Source of the DNA: Burhinus oedicnemus
Taxonomy: Eukaryota; Chordata; Aves; Charadriiformes; Burhinidae
Direction of reading: 5' to 3'
Assembly (NCBI GenBank): GCA_008921705.1
Contig: VFFE01007212.1
Span: 1,573,528-1,637,527 of the forward strand
Length of the DNA: 64,000 nt
The notes beneath the pieces were generated by a model. The model was not told where the DNA came from, searched no databases, and was given only the letters and a program-made list of their open reading frames with translations. Shown here piece by piece: positions 1 to 11,320 of the stretch (positions are counted from its first letter, which is position 1; each line of letters starts with the position of its first letter). Position numbers and translations under genes: made by a program.

Positions 1-826
1 GTAAAGAAGTTTTTCCTTAGGTTTGAATGGAACTTCCGATGTTCCAACTTGTGCCCGTTGCCCCTCATCCTGTCACTGGGAACCACTGAAAAGAGTCTGC
101 CTCCATCCTCCTTCAACCCACCCTTTAGATACTTATAGGCAAGAATAAGGTCTCCCCTCAGCCTTCTCTTCTCCAGGCTAAAGAGTCCCAGCTCTCTCAG
201 CCTTTCCTCCTAAGGGAGGTGCTCCAATCCCTCAATCATCTTTGTTGCCCTATGCTGGACTGTCTCCAGTAGTTCCCTGTCCCGCTTGAGCTGGGGAGCC
301 CAGAACTGGACACAGTATTCCAGTTGTGGCCTCACCAGTGCCGAGTAGAGGGGGAGAATGACCTCCCTCGACCTACTGGCCACACTCTTCCCTACGCAGC
401 CCAGGATTCCATTGGCCTTCCTGGCGACAAGGGCACATTGCTGTCTCATGGATAATTTACTATCTACCAGGACCCCCAGATCCTTCTCCTCAGAACTGTT
501 TTCCAGCAGGTCCACCCCTAACCTGTATTGGTGCCTGGCATTCTTCCTCCCCAGGTGCAGGACCCTCCACTTGCTCTTGTTGAACCTCCTTAGGTTCTTC
601 TCTGCCCAGCACTCCAGCCTGTCCAGGTCACGCTGGATGGCAGCGTGGCCCTCTGGAGTGTCAGCCACCCCTCCCAATTTGGTATCATCAGTAAACTTGC
701 TGAGGATACACTCTGTGCCCTCATCCAGGTCATTGATGAACATATTAAACAAGATTGGACCAAGTATTGACCCTTAGGGGACACCGCTGGTTACAGGCCT
801 CCAACTTGACACTGCTCCATTAATCA
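1..826 (-). mobile_element. CR1 LINE fragment, reverse transcriptase C-terminal half
   Basis: This is a minus-strand CR1 non-LTR retrotransposon piece that continues off the left edge, so its 3' end is not seen. A 180-codon open frame (752 down to 210) holds the C-terminal part of the CR1 reverse transcriptase. Recognisable landmarks are FTDDTKLGG (the relic of the F-DD catalytic box, here FTDD), [29 protein letters not shown] and [13 protein letters not shown]. Just upstream in the same frame the conserved GVP-x-GSILGP motif is interrupted by a TAA (plus-strand TTA at about 774-776) where a Gln normally sits. Further stops end the frame near 210. The copy is therefore dead. The 5' truncation point is close to 826, where similarity to CR1 gives way to the duplicated block. 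Family assignment is firm and the exact 5' boundary is approximate. Confidence 0.93.
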
Positions 827-1091
827 CATCCAACCGCGTGTTGAATACGCTGAGCAGGACACCTGGCCCTGCTGCCTGCATGGTCGGCGCTGCAGTGGAC
901 CTCTTTGTGGGAGGCAAGCACCCGTTTTCCCTACATGGATGCTTCAAAGCAGGGTTGGACAGGCACAAAGTGATGCTGGGAACCTGCAGTGGTGGACAGG
1001 ATGGGAAAGGAGCACGGGGCGTTCTTGTGTATACTTGTGTCCCAGTTATGAGAAGGATTTTGCAATGGATTTCATCCCATGTTACTTTTAT
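827..1091. repeat. Direct repeat copy 1 (265 bp)
   Basis: This block recurs at 2821-3085 in the same orientation with no gaps and 8 substitutions, about 97% identity. It lies between the 5'-truncated end of one CR1 fragment and, after about 15 bp, the 3' end of another. At every one of the 8 differences this copy has A or T where the other has G or C, and 5 of the 8 fall at CpG sites of the other copy. It does not begin with TG or end with CA and has no recognisable coding content, so it does not look like an LTR. I do not recognise it as a known family. Confidence 0.95.
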
Positions 1092-1106
1092 ACCATTACA
1101 TTTCGT

Positions 1107-1462
1107 AGAATCATAGAATCATAGAATGGTTAGAGTTGGAAGGGACCTTAAAGATCAGATAGTTCCAATCCCCCTGCCATGAGCAGGGACACCTCCCACT
1201 AGACCTGGTTGCTCAAAGCCCCATCCATCCTGGCCTTGAACAATTCCAGGGATGGGGCCTCCACAGCTTCTCTGGGCAACCTGGTCCAGCGTCTCACCAC
1301 CCTCACAGTAAAGAATTTCTTCCTAATATCTAATCTAAATCTGCCCTCTTTCAGTTTAAAACTGCTACACCTCATCCTATCACTACACTGCCTGATAAAG
1401 AGTCCCTCCCCATCTTTCCTGTAGGCCCCCTTTAGGTACTGGAAGGCTGCTGTAAGGTCTTG
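1107..1462 (-). mobile_element. CR1 LINE 3' end, 5'-truncated
   Basis: On the plus strand this starts with the tandem AGAATCAT units that are the reverse complement of the CR1 3' octamer tail. It continues through the conserved 3' UTR (GGTTAGAGTTGGAAGGGACC) and into the end of the reverse transcriptase ORF, for example the complement of the segment coding for the conserved REVV/PSLEVFK-like region. It ends abruptly near 1462, a typical CR1 5' truncation. It is non-coding and inactive. The left end is precise because of the octamers and the right end is approximate. Confidence 0.92.
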
Positions 1463-2820
1463 TTTCTATCATTTAGGTCTTCAGCATCACTTCATTTCTC
1501 TGGTATGATATCCTGATCTTCCCTCTTAACAGTAATATCTTATGGCTTTGTGTCAACACTATGTTTTAGCAGCATGCTTCTGTGCAGAGGTCATTACTAC
1601 AGATATTGAGACTCATCTCGAGAATGATTCCTAACAAAAAACACTTGTCACTTTTCTCTAGCTCAACAGTTCAATTTTCAGTGCGCCTGCTACCTTTTTA
1701 TTTCTCTATCAGTCCTCTTCTTGTCTGGCTTTTTGCAGATCATGGCTGCACAAGTTTCACAATATGAGTGAGAACTTGTACTGATGTCTTAGCAAAATAT
1801 TTATTGCTCGGAATTCATCTTTTCATGCAGCTGCAGATTCTATTCCTATTGAAGTATTTATAGCACACCCATCACCAAAGTCCAAGAAACCCATGGCAAG
1901 CAGAAAAAACCCCATATTTACACAAAGCCCACTTAGAGGACTGCTGCATTTAAACACTAGAAGTTTTTCTTTCACATGTATGATTTTGCAAAGCACTTAA
2001 GGAGTCTTCATACTTAAATGCCCAAGGAAAGTAAGGGATTATTTCTATTAATTCTTGTGTAAAACAGTAAGAAAACTCAATGAAATCCTGGAATATCCCA
2101 AATAGCTTTGTTTAATGCTTGTTTATACCAAGCCACACATGTGAGGTCACATTCATTTTACGATCACAGTTAAAATAAGTTCAATCAAAGAACACTTCAA
2201 TAATAACAACACACAGGGAAAGAGAAGAGAGCTTTTAGGTCTATCTTGTATTTTTAAGCTCCATGACAAAACTGGTAAGTACCATTTTACAGCACAGAGG
2301 ATAATGCTGCCACTGTTTTACATACGGTCCCAACTGAGAAGGAGCTTTTTTTCCCCTTTACTTGGTGACATTTTCTTTTTGGTTATTAAAAATAGAAAAG
2401 GACAGCTGCATACTTAGATGTGCATTAACTTCATAAATTGTTAATCCTGAAAAGACATGCTGCTCACAGAGGGGGTGAGTTTAATGCTGCGGACTGCCGT
2501 TCAGTGACTATCGCTGTTTCTTACGTCTGAAATTGTGCACATCAGGCAATATTTGCTTCTGTATAAATTGCGCCCATTCTCAGGGTGTCCCTTGATGCAA
2601 GCAAGAGTTTCATTTATTTTTTAAAAAAAGCTCAAGTAAAAACAATAGACATAACTGAAATGACTGTCTAGCTTGTGCCCCTGAGCAGAAATGAGTGGGA
2701 AGGGGGTTTGAAGGTCAGCACCGATGCTGCTCCTCACAGAGCATTAGCTCCCAGCTCTCCCCTGGGAGGGCTCTCGCCTTGGGTGACTGTCCCGACACCC
2801 AGGCTGGGCAGGCGTTAGGG
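1463..2820. other. Intergenic, no gene seen
   Basis: Mostly AT-rich sequence with no supported coding exon. The last 120 bases (about 2,700-2,820) are more GC-rich and lead into the second copy of the 265-bp direct repeat. This flank is not shared with copy 1, where CR1 sequence occupies the same side. Confidence 0.6.
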
Positions 2821-3085
2821 CATCCAGCCGCGTGTTGAATACGCTGAGCAGGACACCTGGCCCTGCCGCCCGCATGGTCGGCGCTGCAGTGGACCTCTTT
2901 GCGGGAGGCAGGCACCCGTTTTCCCTACATGGATGCTTCAAAGCAGGGTTGGACAGGCACGAAGTGATGCTGGGAACCTGCAGTGGTGGGCAGGACGGGA
3001 AAGGAGCACGGGGCGTTCTTGTGTATACTTGTGTCCCAGTTATGAGAAGGATTTTGCAATGGATTTCATCCCATGTTACTTTTAT
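2821..3085. repeat. Direct repeat copy 2 (265 bp)
   Basis: This is the partner of the block at 827-1091, in the same orientation and 1,994 bp away. It is the GC- and CpG-richer copy, keeping five CpG dinucleotides that are TG or CA in copy 1. It is flanked by sequence without recognisable CR1, so it is the better candidate for the original locus. Identity stops sharply at both ends: GGG before CATCC on the left, and TTGGCTTTG after TTTTAT on the right. Confidence 0.95.
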
Positions 3086-6000
3086 TGGCTTTGTCTCTGG
3101 TCAGCTTCTGCATATACTAGCATTTCCAAACCTCTTTCACTCATTCACTTCCAAGCCATAAGCTTTTGCTTGTATTTTTGTTAAACTAAAATGCTCAACG
3201 TGCTTAGCAAAGTCTTTACCAAAGAAACATGGTGCAGGGGGGGAACCTTGAAATTTTTCATTGCTTGCATGACAGGAGAGCAGCAAATATCTCTAAGCTG
3301 TGTTCCAGTTAGGGGAAGACTGAAACCCACATCAAAAAAAAGAAGATTTAGGTATATATGCTGGAACTTAGACAGCTAAGTCCAAAATGTCATCCTAAGA
3401 AACCTGACTCAGCTACTCCATCGCTCTGGAAACACTTGCAATCTCTAGCAGAGTTTCCCACTTTCCAGACTTTTAGCTTTCCATGTGCGTGTGCCTGGAC
3501 CACCTACTGAGGTTGTTCCACAAGGCAAAAGATAATTCATCATCTAAAAATGATGAATCCTCTCCTAGCAGCTATGTTTTAAAAAACATACCTAAATACA
3601 CAAACTATAAGAAACGAACCACAAGAGCAAAACAGTGGTTCCAATTCAGAATATATTCCTAACAGTGCCATGTGATGGTGACCATGAAAACAGTTCTGAG
3701 TTTTTGGAAACCAAGAGGTTTTAGAAGGTGCTCAAAAGAAGAGGAGCTGAGAACTTGCAGGTCCAGCTGTAACATTGCTGAATATAGGAGCGTGGCTCTG
3801 TTGCGTATATTCAGGTTAATACATGAGAATAAAGGAGAGGCGCTCACTGGGCCTAGCTCCTCTTCTGTTGTGAGCGTGGTGAAAGACCAGAGCACCTTCA
3901 TCAGCACAGCTAACGTGAAGCTGGCTTCGCAGTGGTGCAGCTCTCTTCAGAATCTGAGCCACGCTATCAGAAATGTATCTATATGAATGTGCCAGAGTTG
4001 AAATTCTCATTATTGAGCATGACATTAACAGTAGGAAGCAAAGGAGATGGTGATTGTAAAATAATTGCCTGCCTCCACCTGCTGAGGAAAAAAGTGGCAT
4101 TTTTTGTGTTACATGGATGGATTATATAATGTCTTGCCATTAGGAGAAATGTATTTCTATATCTATATTTTTAGCACTGTATGCATTATCCATAGATACT
4201 GCATAATCCATAGATACTCTTATTCTAATTACTTTACCATACATGTTTAAATTATTCCTATTTTTTATCCCTTTCTCCCTTTTATTCTTTCAGATAAAGA
4301 CGTTAAATAGCTTCAGACAAATACCATAAAAGTGATCTGTGGAACTATTGGTTCAGTTGTGTCACAGACATAGGGTGATGTAGGATGGGGAGGATATATT
4401 TATAGCGCTGATTGTGTTCAGAAAAATCTGCTGAAATATTTTTTTAGTGAAAGATATGGGTTTCATCAAAAGCTAAAGTATTTTAAGCACATGGATTTAA
4501 ATTCTTTTTTTTCCTAGAAAAAGTGATTTTAAGATGAAAAACGGGTAATTTCCAAAAGCGTTGGAAGTTAATTTAATAACTGAATTATTTTTTTCACTTA
4601 GATGGATTTCCCCACTTTCTTTGCATTATTGTATAAAAATACAACAATCATCCAACTTGCTAAAATGGCAAAGCTTATGTCTTAAAACAAGGAACATGAG
4701 CCAAAAAACACCCTGAGCAAGAGAAGAAGCAGTTCCGTTCTAGACCCTTGTCTATTTTAAAAAATGCAGTACCTCTACTATGATTAGAATATTACAAATA
4801 CTTCTGTTTTCTGATTTCTTATTATGAACATATGCTGAAGAGGATAAATTATAAACAACAACAAAAAAATCAGTGGCAGAAGGTTGAAAAGTAAAGTCAA
4901 AGAGGCTATTAAGTTTACTGCGAAGAATGGTCTTTTATTTTATTTTGATTTTTTATACAAGGAACAGTTGGTGACATTTGTGTCGGGAAACGTTTCACAA
5001 CTGGTTTAAAGAATCCAATTTAAAGTCTTTCTCTAAAGAACTAGAACATATAGCCAAGATTGTAGCTCTTGCTTTGGTATAATTGTGTTAGTATAATTAT
5101 GAAGAACACACCCAACTAGAATAATGAAATACCACTGTATTGCAGTCACCATTCCCAGGTTGTGAAGACCCTAAGCTGTGATTGTGGGAAAATGGAAGAA
5201 TATATCAGGAAAGGGAGCTCTCTTTACACATTTCCTTTTTTTTGTTTTGCTTTAAATGCAGACAGTCTCTTTCAAAGGAAATCTCAAAGTTTTTGTTCTG
5301 TCAGTAAAATTGCCTGGCAGTGTTCATCTCCCGTCTGTGACCTTGCCTGGAATACAGGCAGCTCTGCCATTCGTGCATACTAAGGATAACACAAAAGCTG
5401 GATCTTAAGTGTGCAAGTTACAATATCTTGTGTGAAAAACGTAGGACTCCATATCAGCACATTTTTCTTCCTCTTTTCCACATTTCTTTACCCTCTTTAA
5501 GGCTAATAAAAAACAAGTAAGAAGGGGTAATTTCATAAACTTTGGACTGCAGAGTGAAAATCAGAGTCAACCAGAAGCAGCCAGAAGAACCAATATTGCG
5601 ATCACTGGATCTTCATTCATCTTTTACACTAAGGACTTTGACTTCCTTTGCTTTCCTAAATTTGTCAAACCACAGTAATACCGTGGCGTACCATGCATCA
5701 GTAGACCAGAAATACTAGTAAGAATGTACAAGGGGGGCCTCTTCCACAGTGTCAAGAGATAAACCTGTTACCTACTTTATGATCTTGATTTAATTTCTCT
5801 TGCCCCAGCTGTGCTTTGTTTTGTAACCCCAAAATAAATTTGGAATTTATTTTGTAAGAATTCAGTGGGATTTATTCTAGTATATTATTAGTATCCAGTT
5901 GTCATATAGTATTTTCAGCAGTAGATCCTGAAGTGTTCTACAGAAGGGATGACTCAAATTTTACAGATGGAGAAACTCAGGCACCGAGATAGCAGGACAC

Positions 6001-9000
6001 TGACTTTCATATTGACATTGAAAAGCAGAAGAAAATTACATTTTCAGACACAAAACCAGTTTGTTCAGGGTAACTGCCTTGTTGTATATGAAAGCTCCAT
6101 GTACAGCTGAATAGGAAATACACTGTCATTGGTAAAGCTTGCTTAAATTAAGCTAGCATATAAGGGAATCAAAATAGTAGGAGAAACGAGAGACTGATGA
6201 ATGTAACAAAAGAGGAGTATTTTGATCCTGCGCTCCTTTTTGAGGAATACAAAAAGTGAGAAGAAAGGGCACACATAGCCCTTTCCCTGATTGCTAACTG
6301 TACAGATTGCACTTGGAAATGTGAGTCACTAAAGTCACATCATTGGCCTCTGGCAGTCCTTACGCACATAGACTGGTCTTTTTTGTCAACTCTGGATGGT
6401 GACAGAAAAGAAGGACCATCTCAGCTGTCATCAGAAGCAGGTTTCAGTTTGGATTGCTGTTGGAAACTTCCAAATGTGGAACTGCAGCTGTTGTTGTAGA
6501 CTCATGTCGACATCTGTAAGGCAAGAAATGAGTCTTGTATTCTGAAAGAGTAAATATTCCCAAGCCTTGTGGCTATTAGAAGAAAAGTGTGTTTTCATAT
6601 CAACTGCCGTTTATCTTTTTCTTAATTTTGTGTGGTTTAGGTTTTTGTACAGCTGAATGAAAATGCCAATTAATACAAAATAAGATTATATTCATTATAA
6701 ATGATCACTTACTAAAATGCATCGAATGCTGCTTTTCTAACTCGGTGACTTTTTTTTGGTGATAATATTCCCAAGTAATTATTCCATCTGCTGGTTAATC
6801 CTCTGTTGAGCCAGACAAAGGTGGGAAAAGAAAATAAGGCAAAGTAAATTAGTTTAGCTTTAATGAAACCCTAGTAAAACAATTATTGACTGTGCCTTTG
6901 GTCAAACTGAGGTAGAACTATTAGTGATAATCAGAGTGAGGTTATTACTTGCTGTGTGATGTTTTTACTATAAGGTAGGTTACTATGATGAAATCAAAAT
7001 TGCGCAGGTTTGTTTGGCAAATGAAATTTGATGTAAAATTTTTCAATAGTATTGTCTGTTCACTCTCCCAAGATGAATTTTAATGTATTTTTCCTTCCTG
7101 CTCTCGTTCTTTTTGTTACTATGTAAAGCTACAAAAGCCACTCAGCTCCTAATTGAAACATTCTTCAGATAATTTACTGGAATGTAGGATTGTGGTGAAA
7201 TCTATAAATAAATGTGTATTTCTCCTCTAAAATTCTCATACTTTTTCTTGTAGGGCTTTTTTTGCTGTTTTTGTTGCCTCCATTAGAGCTAAATTGGATG
7301 TCAACTAATAATACCTATATTTCAGTACTGCTAAGACATGTTTTGTGAATATCTCAAGATTTGGTATGTTTTATTAAAAAAAATTATAAGAATAAGGTAA
7401 GAAATGAAAATTTCACTAAAGAAAACTGTCACCCTCTTTAGATAGCCTTCTGTACTCATTTGGTATTCAATTTGCAGGATAGTAGAAAATCAGTCCCTGT
7501 TTTATTATTTAACATTTTTATTATTTAAAAACTTTGCAAATGTAGTTAATATTTCAAGAAAGAATGAGTTTAAATAAACACATTTCAGTCTGAGCTGGGC
7601 ATAATTTATTCATTGCAAACTGTAGTAAGTGATTAAATATCTCAGTTATGTATATTGATTGTGTTTCCTGATAGATACATAAAACATTTGGAAAAAGAGG
7701 AGGACGAATTCTTCTTACCCTTTCTAATGCTGGTTTCCCCTGGGCTAGGAACTAGAGTCTTTTGTTATTTGCTCAGGGATGGAAACATCCTATGTAAATG
7801 CAACTATTGAACACAACTAGCAGTCACCTTACAGAAAGTATTTCTGATGAGGGGTTTAAGGAATAAATAAATAAATATTACAGGCAAGATCTCTCTGCTT
7901 ACAAATTATGCATTGCATGCGTAAGCAAATTGGAATCAGAAGGGTATATAGTATCTGCAGGACTAATCTTACAAGCCTGAAATTGCTCAAAACAGATCTG
8001 GTGTAATTTATCCCTTGATTTCTGCTCCAAGAAGTTAGGAGGAGTTAATTTGGAAGAGCTAAAGCAAGGCAAGAAAGCGTTGTAGGAAGTTTTGAGGAGA
8101 GCATGGAAAAGCCAACCAGGACCTGGCTGCTCCATAGACCTATGTAGCTGCTTAACCAAGGACAGAGAAAAGTCTTCTGAAAAATGGTATTTTCGACTAT
8201 ATCCAAATGCAACTCAGATAAAGTGGAGAAGCAGGGTCTTGTGTTTGGGTGGAAATTGATCATGGGCACTTTTGTGTGTATTAAAAGCAACGTGGATTTT
8301 TAAGTCTTAAATAGGCTTGCTTAGAAATATGAAGAATTAAATTATATTTCTGAGAAAGAGTCTTCATTTTTCACCTCTTCCACACAGAGTTTAAGTATCT
8401 ACCTGTGGAAAATACTGCTTTATCTCCTTCCAGAGGATCTGCTTTTTGTTGATAAAAAAAATGTAAAATTTTGTAGTTTATTGCTTTGACCCTTGTTTCT
8501 CAGTCCCTACATTCAATCTCTCAGTTTTTTGTCAAACGTGGGTTGCTTTTCTTCACTCAAGGCCTTTGGTTGCCTGTCCTCACCTAGCCCCCATCATTTG
8601 CTGTTGCAAAGTTAACTCTTAGCCCCAGCCAGGCTGGTGACTTTATTGCTTACATTCATGTCACCTCTGGTGCTGCTTCTTACTTGAGGGAGAAGACACC
8701 ACTAACAACTGCAAAGCTATTGTGTTATTATCCTTCAAAATCCTCCTTAAAACTCTCTGGTTTTCTGCTGCTCGTATAAATTTTGACAAAAGATTAGACA
8801 GCTGGAGGTCTGAGACAACCAGCCTATCATGCTGACCAATACTGCATTTTTTGGTACTTTCCCGTCTGTCTGTCACTTCCCATCTGTTGTTTCATGTCTT
8901 GTTCTTAGATTTTAACGTGTTCCGAGCAAAGGTCATCTATTAATTAACGATGATGCAGCCCAACTACATTATGTACAATGCAGCCTATTACTAGAACATT

Positions 9001-10629
9001 TAGTTTGCGAGAGAAATAAAATTGATAACAACAATCACCTCAGTAATAGCAGTAAATCCTTTTTAGAATTTCCTTTTTATTACTTTTATAAGATTAAGTG
9101 ATGAGGAAACACTTAGGTTAGTTCAAGATACTTAATATCACTTTTCTCTTCAAGTATTATCCAAGAAGTGTTTGAAGAAATTTTGCAATATTTCAGATAT
9201 TGGTGTTAGGAATCCCTGTATGTTTTGAATTTCTAAATGTGACCAGTGTAGTCCTGTCCCTTAAATGCTGTTGGTTCTGTCTTGTCAAAAATGTAGTTTG
9301 TTCTGCAAATACTCAGGATTTCTGTTAAGAACTTCACCTTGTCTTTACTATACTGTAGTTGTAATCTCTGTGGTTTCATTGTTTCTCAAGGAGAATTCAT
9401 TTAATGAATTCAACCTTCAGGTTTTTTATCTGTTTGTGGGTTTATGTCATGTAGTCATAATATTTCGTTTGTGTAAGTATGGATATATAATATATTTAGA
9501 TGCAAATGATTTGCAAAGTATTTTGCTTTTTGCAGAGATGTGTGCAGAGTGAATTCATTATCTTTTACATATTCAGTAATTTTTATTTTACTTAAATCTA
9601 TACCATATAAATAAGATTGGTTTTCTGCGTTTGTTTTCATGTTTTCTATGGCTATTTACTTGGAGTGAATGCTTTGAATGTTCCATAAGGCTGATCTAGG
9701 AATTTGGATCTAAAGATAGTGTCTTATTATCAGCATGTGTTTATGTAGTTTAGGATGCAATGCTCCATTAATTTCATATTGTTTTACTTTATTTTTCAAG
9801 TACCAGACCTTAATGATAAAATAGATGAATGGCACTGCTATAGTTGAAATGTTAGTCTGAAATGTACTTCATGCTACGTACACAGAAGTGAGAAAGACCT
9901 CACTGATGACCGTCATGTTACTTAGGGAAAGCTTTCAGCAAACATTCCTGGTCTTTTCACAGAATTCTTGCATTTTGAGAAGTTTCTGTTATCCCAGGGA
10001 CCAGCGAGGGAAGGCATAAAACTATACAAATATAATCTGAGTATATTCTGAATTCCTGCCCTCTTATGCTTGAACCTTTAGGATAATTCACTGTGGACTC
10101 TTACCCAGTTCATATAATTCACTGCTAGTTCTCAGCAATCAAAAGTAAAATGCAAATTTGATTCAAGTGTGCATTTCCCATTGTTTCACCCTTGCTTACT
10201 GCCTGAAGTGCTATCATAAGTATCATGTAAGCCTGCCAAGATTGCTGGTGTCTGAAATATTTCTTTAATGGGAGACTTTTTCTAATGCTAAAGTCAGTGC
10301 ATGGTATTTTGACAACTTGCTGCTAGCATGTTTTATACACATTCTGTAAATTCACATTGACATTAATTTATTTTGCATGCCAGTAGGAAAGAAACCTGTA
10401 AAATTGAAAGCTGGAAGGACAAAATGAAGATTACACATTTTATCTAAAGAGATTGACAAAGTAGTTGAAAAAGCAAAGTAATGTGAGATGATACTAGACA
10501 AACAGAAATAAAAATTATTGAGGAAAAAGTTTGGTTGAGTATCTGAAATTGAATGGGGAAGCAAGCTATGAAGGTGACTGTTGATTCTGTCCCTTTTTTA
10601 TTGTTTGTTTTTTTTCTTGTTGCTCATAC
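3086..10629. other. Long AT-rich intergenic stretch, no gene seen
   Basis: About 7.5 kb of AT-rich DNA. Open frames are short (under about 110 codons), overlap on both strands and show no family motifs, so I treat them as chance. I see no CR1 tail, LTR end or RNA gene in it. Splice-bounded small exons of a long gene cannot be excluded by eye. Confidence 0.55.
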
Positions 10630-11320
10630 TGTTAGAACAAAGTAACCACGACTGAGGCCGCCAACGGTCCCCAAAGAGGAAAGTTCTTACCAATGAGTTG
10701 TGAATGAACTTTTTATTAAAAGAAAATATCAAAACAAAGATTCCTGAAATGGCTGTGTTAATCACTCTCCCACTGCTTTAACTCATGTCGGAGCTTCTAA
10801 GAGAGCAGCAGTGATTTTGGAAGTGACAGAATCCCTGAAGTGACAGAATCCCTGAAATCCCCAAGAAGGGCAGGGAGAAGAGGCAGAAAAGGAGGGGAGA
10901 GGAAAAAAAACCTTATGGGTTGAGATAAAGACAGTTCAGTAGAACAATTTCAGAAAAGGAAAATAACAATACTAGTAACAATAATAACAATAATAATAAT
11001 AATAATGACACAAGTCACTCTCACCACCCGGTGAATTGGCACTGTCCCGAGTAGTGATCGCACGTTCCCCACCCTGGCCAACCCCCATGTATATCCTGAG
11101 CATGATATCTATGGTACAGAATATTCCATTGGCCATTCCATTGTTTGGTCTATACTCCTTGTCAGCTTCTATTGGAAGCTGAAAAGAATCCTTGAAAAGC
11201 ATAAACATAGCTTAGCAACAACTAAAACAATATGTATTGTTGACATTCCTTTCATACCAAACCTGAAACACAACAACCACCAGAAAGAAAATTAACTCTG
11301 TCCCAGCTGAAACCAGGACA
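10630..11320 (-). mobile_element. Endogenous retrovirus LTR, minus strand
   Basis: The right edge is exact: the plus-strand segment ending AACCAGGACA at 11,320 is the complement of TGTCCTGGTTTCAGCTGGGA, the start of a widespread avian ERV LTR. Reading leftward on the minus strand it contains a GCTCAGGATATACAT promoter-like motif (about 11,090-11,105), an ATT-trinucleotide tract (about 10,975-11,008) and a TATCTCAACCCATAAGG segment (about 10,910-10,930) typical of the 3' part of these LTRs. The remainder to 10,630 includes an AATAAA on the minus strand near 10,715 and a possible terminal TTCTAACA. The 5-bp flanks (CATAC and GTTCC) do not match, so the left boundary is uncertain and two elements may be joined here. 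No coding potential is retained. Confidence 0.7.
10970..11010. repeat. AAT/ATT microsatellite inside the LTR
   Basis: An imperfect run of AAT and AAC trinucleotides lies within the minus-strand LTR. The same LTR group has an ATT-rich tract at this position, and the element at 40.1-42.0 kb has a degenerate version of it at about 40,255-40,300. Confidence 0.8.

Noticed and set aside
827..3085. Direct repeats considered as LTRs of a 2-kb retroelement
   Set aside because: The copies do not begin TG or end CA, have no target duplication, and the interval between them contains an unrelated 5'-truncated CR1 rather than retroviral sequence.
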